Assembly (NCBI RefSeq): GCF_038502225.1
Contig: NC_091293.1
Coordinates: forward strand, 11,646,205-11,710,204
Origin: Cherax quadricarinatus
Lineage: Eukaryota; Arthropoda; Malacostraca; Decapoda; Parastacidae
Reading direction: 5' to 3'
DNA: 64,000 nt
Position 1 is the stretch's first letter. Every line of letters starts with the position of its first letter. Positions 12,801 to 28,790 of this stretch are shown here, piece by piece. The position numbers and the translations under genes are program-made. The notes beneath the pieces are model-generated. The model had not been told where the DNA came from and did no database searches. It saw nothing but the letters and a program-made list of their open reading frames with translations.

Positions 12801-15800
12801 TCTCGTACCTCCCCAACCATCACCTGGGGTCTCGTACCTCCCCAACCATCACCAGGGGTCTCATACCTACACCACCATCACCTGGGGTCTCGTACCTACA
12901 CCACCATCACCTGGGGTCTCGTACCTACACCACCATCACCTGGGGTCTCGTACCTCCACCACCATCACCTGGGGTCTCGTACCTCCCCCACCATCACCTG
13001 GGGTCTCGTACCTACACCACCATCACCTGGGGTCTCGTACCTACACCACCATCACCTGGGGTCTCGTACCTCCCCCACCATCACCTGGGGTCTCGTACCT
13101 ACACCACCATCACCTGGGGTCTCGTACCTACACCACCATCACCTGGGGTCTCGTACCTACACCACCATCACCTGGGGTCTCGTACCTCCACCACCATCAC
13201 CTGGGGTCTCGTACCTCTCCCACCATCACCTGGGGTCTCTTACCTCCCTCACCATCACCTGCGGTCTCGTACCTCCCCACCATCACCTGGGGTCTCGTAC
13301 CTCCACCACCATCACCTAGCGTCTCGTACCTCCCTCACCATCACCTGGGGTCTCGTACCTCCACCACCATCACCTGGGGTCTCGTACCTCCCCACCATCA
13401 TCTGGGGTCTCGTACCTCCCCCACCATCACCTGGGGTCTCGTACCTCCACCACCATCACCTGGGGTCTCGTACCTCCCCCACCATCACCTGGGGTCTCGT
13501 ACCTCCACCACCATCACCAGGGGTCTCGTACCTCCCCCACCATCACCTGGGGTCTCGTACCTCCACTACCATCACCTCCCACCATCACCTGGGGTCTCGT
13601 ACCTCCCTCACCATCACCTGGGATCTCGTACCTACATCACCATCACCTGGGGTCTCGTACCTCCCCCACCATCACCTGGGGTCTCGTACCTCCCCTACCG
13701 TCACCTGGGGTCTCGCACCTCCCCCACCATCACCTGGGGTCTCGTACCTCCACCACCATCACCTGGGGTCTCGTACCTACACCACCATCACCTGGGGTCT
13801 CGTAACTACACCACAATCACCTGGGGTCCCGTACCTCGCCCACAATCACCTGGGGTCTCGCACCTCCCCCACCATCACATGGGCTCTCGTACCTGCACCA
13901 CCATCACCTGGGGTCTCGTACCTACACCACCATCACCTGGGGTCTCGTACCTACACCACCATCACCTGGGGTCTCGTACCTCCACCACCATCACCCGGGG
14001 TCTCGTACCTCCCCCACCATCACCTGGGGTCTCGTACCTACACCACCATCACCTGGGGTCTCGTACCTCCCCCACCATCACCTGGGGTCTCGTACCTCCC
14101 CCACCATCACCTGGGGTCTCGTACCTACACCACCATCACCTGGGGTCTCGTACCTACACCACCATCACCTGGGGTCTCGTACCTCCACCACCATCACCTG
14201 GGGTCTCGTACCTCTCCCACCATCACCTGGGGTCTCGTACCTCCCCCACCATCACCTGCGGTCTCGTACCTCCCCCACCATCACCTGGAGTCTCGTACCT
14301 CCACCACTATCACCTAGGGTCTCGTACCTCCCTCACCATCACCTCGGGTCTCGTACCTCCACCACCATCACCTGGGGTCTCGTACCTCCCCACCATCATC
14401 TGGGGTCTCGTACCTCCCCCACCATCACCTGGGGTCTCGTACCTCCACCACCATCACCTGGGGTCTCGTACCTCCCCCACCATCACCTGGGGTCTCGTAC
14501 CTCCACCACCATCACCTGGGGTCTCGTACCTCCCCCACCATCACCTGGGGTCTCGTACCTCCACTACCATCACCTCCCACCATCACCTGGGGTCTCGTAC
14601 CTCCCCTACCATCACCTGGGGTCTCGTACCTCCCTCACCATCACCTGGGATCTCGTACCTACACCACCATCACCTGGGTTCTCGAACCTCCCCCACCATC
14701 ACCTGGGGTCTCGTACCTCCCCTACAATCACCTGGGGTCTCGCACCTCCCCCACCATCACCTGGGGTCTCGTACCTCCACCACCATCACCTGGGGTCTCG
14801 TACCTACACCACCATCACCTGGGGTCTCGTACCTACACCACAATCACCTGGGGTCTCGTACCTCGCCCACAATCACCTGGGGTCTCGCACCTCCCCCACC
14901 ATCACATGGGGTCTCGTACCTCCACCACCATCACCTGGGGTCTCGCACCTACACCACCATCACCTGGGGTCTCGTACCTACACCACCATCACCTGGGGTC
15001 TCGTACCTACACCACCATCACCTGGGGTCTCGTACCTACACCACAATCACCTGGGGTCTCGTACCTCGCCCACAATCACCTGGGGTCTCGCACCTCCCCC
15101 ACCATCACATGGGGTCTCGTACCTCCACCACCATCACCTGGGGTCTCGCACCTACACCACCATCACCTGGGGTCTCGTACCTACACCACCATCACCTGGG
15201 GTCTCTTACCTCCACCATCATCACCTAGGGTCTCGTACCTACACCACCATCACCTGGGGTCTCGTACCTACACCACCATCACCTGGGGTCTCGTCCCTCC
15301 CCACCATCACCTGGGGTCTCGTCCCTCCCCCACCATCACCTGGGGTCTCGTCCCTCCCCCACCATCACCTGGGGTCTCGTACCTCCCCACCATCACCTGG
15401 GGTCTCGTACCTACACCACCATCACCTGGGGTCTCGTACCTACACCACCATCACCTGGGGTCTCGTACCTCCCCCACCATCACCTGGGGTCTCGTACCTA
15501 CACCACCATCACCTGGGGTCTCGTACCTCCCCCACCATCACCTGGGGTCTCGTACCTCCCCCACCATCACCTGGGGTCTCGTACCTCCCCCACCATCACC
15601 TGGGGTCTCGTACCTCCCCCACCATCACCTGGGGTCTCGTACCTACCCCACCATCACCTGGGGTCTCGTACCTACACCACCATCACCTGGGGTCTCGTAC
15701 CTCCCCACCATCACCTGGGGTCTCGTACCTACACCACCATCACCTGGGGTCTCGTACCTCCCCCACCATCATCTGGGGTCTCGTACCTCCCCCACCATCA

Positions 15801-18647
15801 CCTGGGGTCTCGTACCTCCCCCACCATCACCTGGGGTCTCGTACCTCCCCCACCATCACCTGGGGTCTCGTACCTCCCCCACCATCACCTGGGGTCTCGT
15901 ACCTCCCCCACCATCACCTGGGGTCTCGTACCTCTCCCACCATCACCTGGGGTCTCGTACCTCTCCCACCATCACCTGGGGTCTCGTACCTCCCCCACCA
16001 TCACCTGGGGTCTCGTACCTCCCCCACCATCACCTGGGGTCTCGTACCTCTCCCACCATCACCTGGGGTCTCGTACCTCTCCCACCATCACCTGGGGTCT
16101 CGTACCTCCCCCACCATCACCTGGGGTCTCGTACCTCCCCCACCATCACCTGGGGTCTCGTACCTCCCCCACCATCACCTGGGGTCTCGTACCTCCCCCA
16201 CCATCACCTGGGGTCTCGTACCTCCCCCACCATCACCTGGGGTCTCGTCCCTCCCAAGCCATCACCTGGGGTCTCGTACCTCCCCACCATCACCTGGGGT
16301 CTCGTACCTACACCACCATCACCTGGGGTCTCGTACCTACACCACCATCACCTGGGGTCTCGTACCTCCCCCACCATCACCTGGGGTCTCGTACCTACAC
16401 CACCATCACCTGGGGTCTCGTACCTCCCCCACCATCACCTGGGGTCTCGTACCTCCCCCACCATCACCTGGGGTCTCGTACCTCCCCCACCATCACCTGG
16501 GGTCTCGTACCTCCCCCACCATCACCTGGGGTCTCGTACCTACCCCACCATCACCTGGGGTCTCGTACCTACACCACCATCACCTGGGGTCTCGTACCTC
16601 CCCCACCATCACCTGGGGTCTCGTACCTACACCACCATCACCTGGGGTCTCGTACCTCCCCCACCATCATCTGGGGTCTCGTACCTCCCCCACCATCACC
16701 TGGGGTCTCGTACCTCCCGCACCATCACCTGGGGTCTCGTACCTCCCCCACCATCACCTGGGGGTCTCGTACCTACACCACCATCACCTGGGGTCTCGTA
16801 CCTACACCATCATCACCTGGGGTCTCGTACCTCCCCCACCATCACCTGGGGTCTCGTACCTCCCCCACCATCACCTGGGGTCTCGTACCTCCCCCACCAT
16901 CACCTGGGGTCTCGTACCTCCCCCACCATCACCTGGGGTCTCGTACCTCCCCCACCATCACCTGGGGTCTCGTACCTCCCCCACCATCACCTGGGGTCTC
17001 GTACCTCCCCCACCATCACCTGGGGTCTCGTACCTCCCCCACCATCACCTGGGGTCTCGTACCTCTCCCACCATCACCTGGGGTCTCTTACCTCTCCCAC
17101 CATCACCTGGGGTCTCGTACCTCCCCCACCATCACCTGGGGTCTCGTACCTCCCCCACCATCACCTGGGGTCTCGTACCTCCCCCACCATCACCTGGGGT
17201 CTCGTACCTCCCCCACCATCACCTGGGGTCTCGTACCTCCCCCACCATCACCTGGGGTCTCGTACCTCCCCCACCATCACCTGGGGTCTCGTACCTCTCC
17301 CACCATCACCTGGGGTCTCGTACCTCCCCCACCATCACCTGGGGTCTCGTACCTCCCCCACCATCACCTGGGGTCTCGTACCTCCCCCACCATCACCTGG
17401 GGTCTCGTACCTCTCCCACCATCACCTGGGGTCTCGTACCTCTCCCACCATCACCTGGGGTCTCGTACCTCCCCCACCATCACCTGGGGTCTCGTACCTC
17501 CCCCACCATCACCTGGGGTCTCGTACCTCCCCCACCATCACCTGGGGTCTCGTACCTCCCCCACCATCACCTGGGGTCTCGTACCTCCCCCACCATCACC
17601 TGGGGTCTCGTACCTCCCCCACCATCACCTGGGGTCTCGTACCTCTCCCACCATCACCTGGGGTCTCGTACCTCCCCCACCATCACCTGGGGTCTCGTAC
17701 CTCCCCCACCATCACCTGGGGTCTCGTACCTCCCCCACCATCACCTGGGGTCTCGTACCTCCCCCACCATCACCTGGGGTCTCGTACCTCCCCCACCATC
17801 ACCTGGGGTCTCGTACCTCCCCCACCATCACCTGGGGTCTCGTACCTCCCCCACCATCACCTGGGGTCTCGTACCTCTCCCACCATCACCTGGGGTCTCG
17901 TACCTCTCCCACCATCACCTGGGGTCTCGTCCCTCCCCCACCATCACCTGGGGTCTCGTACCTCCTCCACCATCACCTGGGGTCTCGTACCTCCCCCACC
18001 ATCACCTGGGGTCTCGTACCTCTCCCACCATCACCTGGGGTCTCGTACCTCTCCCACCATCACCTGGGGTCTCGTACCTCCCCCACCATCACCTGGGGTC
18101 TCGTACCTCCCCCTCCATCACCTGGGGTCTCGTACCTCTCCCACCATCACCTGGGGTCTCGTCCCTCCCCCACCATCACCTGGGGTCTCGTACCTCCCCC
18201 ACCATCACCTGGGGTCTCGTACCTCCCCCACCATCACCTGGGGTCTCGTACCTCTCCCACCATCACCTGGGGTCTCGTACCTCTCCCACCATCACCTGGG
18301 GTCTCGTACCTCCCCCACCATCACCTGGGGTCTCGTACCTCCCCCACCATCACCTGGGGTCTCGTACCTCTCCCTACATCACCTGGGGTCTCGTCCCTCC
18401 CCCACCATCACCTGGGGTCTCGTACCTCCCCCACCATCACCTGGGGTCTCGTACCTCCCCCACCATCACCTGGGGTCTCGTACCTCCCCCACCATCACCT
18501 GGGGTCTCGTACCTCCCCCACCATCACCTGGGGTCTCGTACCTCTCCCACCATCACCTGGGGTCTCGTACCTCTCCCACCATCACCTGGGGTCTCGTACC
18601 TCTCCCACCATCACCTGGGGTCTCGTACCTCTCCCACCATCACTTGG
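9815..18647. repeat. Satellite A: 29-bp unit, about 305 copies
   Basis: Uninterrupted 8.8-kb tandem array. Each unit opens with TGGGGTCTCGTACC, has a C-rich or ACACC middle and closes with CACCATCACC. Units are most diverged at the left end (9815-11100: GTCTTGT, CTTCACC and TCATCTGG variants), intermediate in the middle, and nearly identical from about 15300 to 18640, where only CTCCCCC/CTCTCCC/CTACACC variation remains. Larger blocks are duplicated, for example about 13317-13600 and 14313-14600 (offset 998). A 29-bp unit read in triplets gives a 29-residue peptide period without stops on the plus strand, creating frames over 1400 codons that I do not regard as coding. Confidence 0.96.
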
Positions 18648-18689
18648 ATGCGGTCATTTACACAAGCAGAAAAATAAATAGTTAAACAT

Positions 18690-18915
<226 letters not shown>

Positions 18916-18970
18916 AGGAACTGCGTCGCTTAACAAGGAACCTGAGGAGGCTAATATGAGACGAAAATTT

Positions 18971-21900
18971 TACATGAGTGAGTTGAGTGTGTTGAGTATG
19001 TTGAGCGTGTTGTGTGTGTTGAGTGTGTTGTGTGTGTTGAGTGTGTTGTGTATGTCAAGTGTGTTGTGTATGTTGAGTGTGCTGTGTATTTTGAGTGTGT
19101 TGTGTATGTTGAGTGTGCTGTGTATTTTGAGTGTGTTGTGTATGTTGAGTGTCTTGTGTATGTTGAGTGTCTTGTGTATGTTGAGTGTGTTGTGTATGTT
19201 GAGTGTCTTGTGTATGTTGAGTGTGTTGTGTATGTTGAGTGTCTTGTGTATGTTGAGTGTGTTGTGTATGTTGAGTGTGTTGTGTATGTTGAGTGTCTTG
19301 TGTATGTTGAGTGTGTTGTGTATGTTGAGTGTGTTGTGTATGTAGAGTGTGTTGTGTATGTTGAGTGTCTTGTGTATGTTGAGTGTCTTGTGTATGTTGA
19401 GTGTGTTGTGTATGTTGAGTGTCTTGTGTATGTTGAGTGTGTTGTGTATGTTGAGTGTCTTGTGTATGTTGAGTGTCTTGTGTATGTTGAGTGTGTTGTG
19501 TATGTTGAGTGTGTTGTGTATGTTGAGTGTGTTGTGTATGTTGAGTGTCTTGTGTATGTTGAGTGTCTTGTGTATGTTGAGTGTCTTGTGTATGTTGAGT
19601 GTCTTGTGTATGTTGAGTGTGTTGTGTATGTTGAGTGTCTTGTGTATGTTGAGTGTCTTGTGTATGTTGAGTGTGTTGTGTATGTTGAGTGTGTTGTGTA
19701 TGTTGAGTGTCTTGTGTATGTTGAGTGTCTTGTGTATGTTGAGTGTGTTGTGTATGTTGAGTGTCTTGTGTATGTTGAGTGTCTTGTGTATGTTGAGTGT
19801 CTTGTGTATGTTGAGTGTCTTGTGTATGTTGAGTGTGTTGTGTATGTTGAGTGTCTTGTGTATGTAGAGTGTGTTGTGTATGTTGAGTGTCTTGTGTATG
19901 TTGAGTGTGTTGTGTATGTTAAGTGTGTGGTGTATGTTGAGTGTGTTGTGTATGTTGAGTGTGTTGTGTATGTTGAGTGCGCTGTGTATGTTGTGTGAGT
20001 TGTGTATGTTGAGTGTGTTGTGTGTGTTGAGTGTGTTGTGTATGTTGAGTGTGTTGTGTATGTTTAGAGTGTTGTGTATGTTGAGTGTGTTGTGTATGTT
20101 GAGTGTGTTGTGTATGTTGAGTGTGTTGTGTGTGTTGAGTGTGTTGTGTATGTTGAGTGTGTTGTGTATGTTGAGTGTGTTGTGTATGTTGAGTGTGTTG
20201 TGTATGTTGAGTGTCTTGTGTATGTTGAGTGTCTTGTGTATGTTGAGTGTCTTGTGTATGTTGAGTGTGTTGTGTATGTTGAGTGTGTTGTGTATGTTGA
20301 GTGTCTTGTGTATGTTGAGTGTGTTGTGTATGTTGAGTGTCTTGTGTATGTTGAGTGTCTTGTGTATGTTGAGTGTCTTGTGTATGTTGAGTGTCTTGTG
20401 TATGTTGAGTGTCTTGTGTATGTTGAGTGTGTTGTGTATGTTGAGTGTGTTGTGTATGTTGAGTGTGTTGTGTATGTTGAGTGTCTTGTGTATGTTGAGT
20501 GTGTTGTGTATGTTGAGTGTCTTGTGTATGTTGAGTGTCTTGTGTATGTTGAGTGTGTTGTGTATGTTGAGTGTCTTGTGTATGTTGAGTGTGTTGTGTA
20601 TGTTGAGTGTGTTGTGTATGTAGAGTGTGTTGTGTATGTTGAGTGTCTTGTGTATGTTGAGTGTGTTGTGTATGTTAAGTGTGTGGTGTATGTTGAGTGT
20701 GTTGTGTATGTTGAGTGTGTTGTGTATGTTGAGTGCGCTGTGTATGTTGTGTGAGTTGTGTATGTTGAGTGTGTTGTGTGTGTTGAGTGTGTTGTGTATG
20801 TTGAGTGTGTTGTGTATGTTTAGAGTGTTGTGTATGTTGAGTGTGTTGTGTATGTTGAGTGTGTTGTGTATGTTGAGTGTGTTGTGTGTGTTGAGTGTGT
20901 TGTGTATGTTGAGTGTGTTGTGTATGTTGAGTGTGTTGTGTATGTTGAGTGTGTTGTGTATGTTGAGTGTCTTGTGTATGTTGAGTGTGTTGTGTATGTT
21001 GAGTGTCTTGTGTATGTTGAGTGTCTTGTGTATGTTGAGTGTGTTGTGTATGTTGAGTGTCTTGTGTATGTTGAGTGTCTTGTGTATGTTGAGTGTGTTG
21101 TGTATGTTGAGTGTGTTGTGTATGTTGAGTGTGTTGTGTATGTTGAGTGTCTTGTGTATGTTGAGTGTGTTGTGTATGTTGAGTGTCTTGTGTATGTTGA
21201 GTGTCTTGTGTATGTTGAGTGTGTTGTGTATGTTGAGTGTCTTGTGTATGTTGAGTGTGTTGTGTATGTTGAGTGTGTTGTGTATGTAGAGTGTGTTGTG
21301 TATGTTGAGTGTCTTGTGTATGTTGAGTGTGTTGTGTATGTTAAGTGTGTGGTGTATGTTGAGTGTGTTGTGTATGTTGAGTGTGTTGTGTATGTTGAGT
21401 GCGCTGTGTATGTTGTGTGAGTTGTGTATGTTGAGTGTGTTGTGTGTGTTGAGTGTGTTGTGTATGTTGAGTGTGTTGTGTATGTTTAGAGTGTTGTGTA
21501 TGTTGAGTGTGTTGTGTATGTTGAGTGTGTTTTGTGTGTTGAGTGTGTTGTGTATGTTGAGTGTGTTGTGTATGTTGAGTGTGTTGTGTATGTTGAGTGT
21601 GTTGTGTATGTTGAGTGTGTTGTGTATGTTGAGTGTGTTCTGTATGTTGAGTGTGTTTTGTATGGTGAGTGCGTTGTGTTTGTTGAGTGTGTTGTGTTTG
21701 TTGAGTGTGTTGTGTATGTTGAGTGTGTTGTGTTTGTTGAGTGTGTTGTGTTTGTTGAGTGTGTTTTGTTTGTTGAGTGTGTTGTGTATGTTGAGTGTGT
21801 TGTGTATTTTGTGTGTTGTGAATGTTGAGTGTGTTGTGTATTTTGTGTGTTGTGAATGTTGAGTGTGTTGTGAATGTTGAGTGTGTTGTGTATTTTGTGT

Positions 21901-23380
21901 GTTGTGTATGTTGAGTGTGTTGTGAATGTTGAGTGTGTTGTTTTTTTTGTGTGTTGTGAATGTTGAGTGTGTTGTGTATTTTGTGTGTTGTGTATGTTGA
22001 GTGTGTTGTGAATGTTGAGTGTGTTGTGTATTTTGTGTGTTGTGAATGTTGAGTGTGTTGTGTATTTTGTGTGTTGTGTATGTTGAGTGTGTTGTGAATG
22101 TTGAGTGTATTGTGTATTTTGTGTGTTGTGAATGTTGAGTGTGTTGTGTATTTTGTGTGTTGTGTATGTTGAGTGTGTTGTGAATGTTGAGTGTGTTGTG
22201 AATGTTGAGTGTGTTGTGTATTTTGTGTGTTGTGTATGTTGAGTGTATTGTGTATTTTGTGTGTTGTGAATGTTGAGTGTGTTGTGAATGTTGAGTGTAT
22301 TGTGTATTTTGTGTGTTGTGAATGTTGAGTGTGTTGTGTATTTTGTGTGTTGTGAATGTTGAGTGTGTTGTGTATTTTGTGTGTTGTGAATGTTGAGTGT
22401 GTTGTGAATGTTGAGTGTGTTGTGTATTTTTTGTGTTGTGAATGTTGAGTGTGTTGTGTATTTTGTGTGTTGTGAATGTTGAGTGTGTTGTGAATGTTGA
22501 GTGTGTTGCGAGTGTTGAGTGTGTTGTGTGTGTTGAGTGTTTTATATGTTGGATGTGTTGCGTATGTTGAGTGTGTTGTGCATGTTGACTGTGTTGTGTA
22601 TGTTGAGTGTGTTGTGTGTGTTGAGTGTGTTGTGTGTGTTGAGTGTGTTGTGTGTGTTGAGTGTGTTGTGTATGTTGAGTGTGTTGTGTGTGTTCAGGAT
22701 GTTGTGTATGTTGTGTGTTGTGTTTTTTGAGTGTGTTGTGCATTTTGAGTGTGTTGTGTGCGTTGAGTGTGTTGTGTGTGTTGAGTGTGTTGTGTACGTT
22801 GAGTGTGTTGTGTATGTTGAGTGTGTTGTGTGTGTTCAGTGTGTTGTGTATGTTGAGTGTGTTGTGTATGTTGTGTGTGTTGTGTATGTTGAGTGTGTTG
22901 TGTATTTTGAGTGTGCTGTGTATGTTGAGTGTGTTGTGTATGTTGAGTGTGTTGTGTATGTTGAGTGTGTTGTGTATGTTGAGTGTGTTGTGTATGTTGA
23001 GTGTGTTGTGTATGTTGAGTGTGTTGTGTATGTTGAGTGTGTTGTGTATGTTGAGTGTGTTGTGTATGTTGAGTGTGCTGTGTATGTTGAGTGTGTTGTG
23101 TATGTTGTGTATGTTGAGTGTATTGTGTATGTTGTGTGTTGTGTATGTTGTGTATGTTGAGTGTCTTGTGTGTGTTGAGTGTCTTGTGTGTGTTGAGTGT
23201 GTTTTGTATGTTGAGTGTGTGTTGTGTGTTGAGCGTGTTGTGTACGTTGAGTGTGTTGTGTATTTTGAGTGTGTTGCGTATTTTGAGTGTGTTGTGTATG
23301 TTGAGTGTGTTGTGTATGTTGCGTGTTGTGTATGTTTAGTGTGTTGTGTATGTTGAGTATGTTGTGTATCTTGCGTGTTG
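18971..23380. repeat. 18-bp minisatellite with higher-order repeats
   Basis: Tandem array with unit GTGTATGTTGAGTGTGTT, where one position switches between G and C (GTGTGTT or GTGTCTT). A marker unit with TATGTAGAG occurs at 19339, 19861, 20617 and 21283, so spacings are 522, 756 and 666 bp (29, 42 and 37 units). The last three markers are followed by the same string of variant units (TTAAGTGTGTGG, GAGTGCGCTG, TTGTGTGAG), which defines a higher-order repeat. From 21800 to 22500 a different pattern with TATTTTGTGTG units dominates. The six-residue peptide period (MLSVLC) is a by-product of the 18-bp unit. Confidence 0.95.
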
Positions 23381-23383
23381 TAT

Positions 23384-23385
23384 AT

Positions 23386-23476
<91 letters not shown>

Positions 23477-23483
23477 TGTGTGT
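23384..23483. repeat. (TA)n microsatellite with AC/GT flanks, ending at the gap
   Basis: ACACAC, then a TA tract, then ATGTGTGT immediately before the run of N. The symmetrical AC-(TA)n-GT layout could form a long hairpin. Confidence 0.93.
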
Positions 23484-23583
23484 NNNNNNNNNNNNNNNNN
23501 NNNNNNNNNNNNNNNNNNNNNNNNNNNNNNNNNNNNNNNNNNNNNNNNNNNNNNNNNNNNNNNNNNNNNNNNNNNNNNNNNNN
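23484..23583. other. Assembly gap, exactly 100 N
   Basis: The conventional placeholder of 100 N. The true distance and even the adjacency of the minisatellite (left) and LINE copy A (right) are unknown. Any reading frame crossing it is meaningless. Confidence 1.
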
Positions 23584-26243
23584 AAGATGTCGGAATGCTG
23601 TTCTGAGGTTTGCTAGGCGCCCATATGCTGCAGCAGTTATTTGGTTGATGTGCGCTTCAGGAGATGTGCCTGGTGTTATACTCACCCCAAGATCTTTTTC
23701 CTTGAGTGAGGTTTGTAGTCTCTGGCCCCCTAGACTGTACTCCGTCTGCGGTCTTCTTTGCCCTTCCCCAATCTTCATGACTTTGCACTTGGTGGGATTG
23801 AACTCCAGGAGCCAATTGCTGGACCAGGTCTGCAGCCTGTCCAGATCCCTTTGTAGTTCTACCTGGTCTTCGATCGAGTGAATTCTTCTCATCAACTTCA
23901 CGTCATCTGCAAACAGGGACACCTCAGAGTCTATTCCTTCCGTCATGTCGTTCACAAATACCAGAAACAGCACTGGTCCTAGGACTGACCCCTGTGGGAC
24001 CCCGCTGTTCACAGGTGCCCACTCTGACACCTCGCCACGTACCATGACTCGCTGCTGTCTTCCTGACAAGTATTCCCTGATCCATTGTAGTGCCTTCCCT
24101 GTTATCCCTGCTTGGTCCTCCAGGTTTTGCACCAATCTCTTGTGTGGAACTGTGTCCAACGCCTTCTTGCAGTCCAAGAAAATGCAATCCACCCACCCCT
24201 CTCTCTCTTGTCTTACTGCTGTCACCATGTCATAGAACTCCAGTAGGTTTGTGACACAGGATTTCCCGTCCCTGGAACCATGTTGGCTGCTGTTGATGAG
24301 ATCGTTCCTTTCTAGGTGTTCCACCACTCTTCTCCTGATAATCTTCTCCATGATTTTGCATACTATACATGTCAGTGACACTGGTCTGTAGTTTAATGCT
24401 TCATGTCTGTCTCCTATTTTATAGATTGGGACTACATTTGCTGTCTTCCATGCCTCAGGCAATCTCCCTGTTTCGATAGATGTAATGAATATTGTTGTTA
24501 GGGGTACACATAGCGCCTCTGCTCCCTCTCTCAATACCCATGGGGAGATGTTATCTGGCCCCATTGCCTTTGAGGTATCTAGCTCACTCAGAAGCCTCTT
24601 CACTTCTTCCTCGGTTGTGTGCACTGTGTCCAGCACATGTTGGTGTGCCCCACCTCTCCGTCTTTCTGGAGCCCCTTCTGTCTCCTCTGTGAACACTTCT
24701 TTGAATCTCTTGTTGAGTTCCTCACATACTTCACGGTCATTTCTTGTTGTCTCTCCTGCTTCCTTCCTTAGCCTGATTACCTTGTCCTCGACTGTTGTTT
24801 TCCTCCTGATGTGGCTGTACAACAGTTTCGGGTCAGATTTGGCTTTCGCTGCTATGTCATTTTCATATTGTCTTTGGGCCTCCCTTCTTATCTGTGCATA
24901 TTCGTTTCTGGCTCTACGACTGCTCTCCTTATTCTCCTGGGTCCTTTGCCTTCTATATTTCTTCCATTCCCTAGCACACTTGGTTTTTGCCTCCCTGCAC
25001 CTTTGGGTAAACCATGGGCTCATCCTGGCTTTTTCATTATTCCTGTTACCCTTGGGTACAAACCTCTCCTCAGCCTCCTTGCATTTTGTTGCTACATATT
25101 CCATCATCTCATTAACTGGCTTCCCTGCCAGTTCTCTGTCCCACTGAACCCCGTTCAGGAAGTTCCTCATTCCTGTGTAGTCCCCTTTCTTGTAGTTTGG
25201 CTTCATTCGTCCTGGCCTTCCTGCTTCTCCCTCCACTTGTAGCTCTACTGTGTATTCGAAGCTTAAAACCACATGGTCACTGGCCCCAAGGGGTCTTTCA
25301 TATGTGATGTCCTCGATATCTGCACTACTCAAGGTGAATACTAAGTCCAGCCTTGCTGGTTCATCCTCTCCTGTCTCTCTTGTAGTGTCCCTTACGTGTT
25401 GGCACATGAAGTTTTCCAGTACCACCTCCATCATCTTAGCCCTCCATGTATCTTGGCCCCCATGTGGGTCCAAGTTCTCCCAATCGATCTCCTTGTGGTT
25501 AAAGTCACCCATGATCAGGACCTTTGCCCTGCATGCATGAGCTCTTCTGGCCACTCTAGCCAGTGTGTCAACCATCGCTCTATTGCTCTCGTTGTACTCT
25601 TGCCTTGGCCTTCTGCTGTTCTGTGGTGGGTTATACATCACTGCTATTACCACCTTGGGACCTCCAGAGTGAAGCGTTCCAGCTATGTAATCACTTTCTT
25701 CTCCGCTGTCTCCTCTCTCCAGCTCATCAAAATTCCAGCGATTTTTGATGAGCAATGCCACTCCTCCACCCCCCCCTGTTCCCTCTGTCTTTCCTCAAGA
25801 TTTGGTATCCCGTTGGAAAGATGGCATCTGTTATCATACCTGTAAGCTTGGTTTCTGTGAGAGCTATGATGTCCGGTGATGCTTCTTTGACTCTTTCATG
25901 CCACTCCTCCCACTTATTTGTTATTCCATCAGCGTTTGTGTACCATACCTTCAATTTCCTTTCCAACACTGTGGTTTGGTGGGCCTGTGAGGGTGGGAGA
26001 CCTGGTGGCATACTGTGGGATTCTATAGCTCGGTGTTTGGTGGAGGCTGTGGGTATGGATTGTAGTGTGTGTTGGGATGGTGTGATAGATTGTATGGTTC
26101 TGAGAATAGTTGTGTGTGTGCTTTCCCTTGCTGTTCTGTTCTGCTCTGACTGACCTCTGCTGGTTCCATCCTTGTCTCTTTTCCTAGCTCCTTTCGCTTT
26201 TTTGTCCTCTCCCTCAGCTGCTGTCGTTCTGATTTTGTTCTGT
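23584..26243 (-). mobile_element. CR1/Jockey-type LINE, copy A (3' end lost in gap)
   Basis: Non-LTR retrotransposon read on the minus strand. It starts at about 26243 directly against the (AC)n tail of copy B and runs to the gap at 23584. It is very similar to copy B at 26262-28311 over their shared part. The C-terminal part of ORF2 and the 3' UTR, which copy B keeps at 26262-26926, are missing here because of the gap. Confidence 0.9.
23584..26243 (-). pseudogene. LINE ORF2: AP endonuclease plus reverse transcriptase (copy A)
   Basis: Encodes the endonuclease/reverse transcriptase used for target-primed insertion. N-terminal APE-type endonuclease: KLKVWYTNADGI, DIIALTETKL, MGDFNHKEIDW (GDFN at 25498-25509), LDLVFTL and GASDHVVLSF (SDH near 25272-25283). 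Linker with Lys/Arg-rich segment. RT: ALNYRPVSLT, WVDCIFLDCKKALDTVPH, SGVPQGSVLGP and catalytic FADD (about 23899-23914). The frame is open upstream into the AC tract. One frameshift lies at a seven-base C run near 25771-25777, and substitutions such as KAL for KAF and HGSRD for HGFRD touch conserved positions. Clade within the CR1/Jockey group was not resolved. Confidence 0.87.
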
Positions 26244-26261
26244 CTGTGTGTGTGTGTGTGT

Positions 26262-28790
<2,529 letters not shown>

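Noticed and set aside
10924..15228. Very long stop-free frame (over 1400 codons) with a repeating Pro/Ser/His/Thr peptide
   Set aside because: Direct consequence of the 29-bp satellite unit. All forward frames stay open, with no domain, start context or codon bias of its own.
9815..18647. CRISPR-like array (29-bp repeats)
   Set aside because: Units are contiguous without spacers, there are no cas genes, and the context is eukaryotic.
18970..25761. Single minus-strand frame joining LINE endonuclease/RT to a Thr/His/Asn repeat protein
   Set aside because: It crosses the 100-N gap. The repeat part is the 18-bp minisatellite, so the fusion is artificial.
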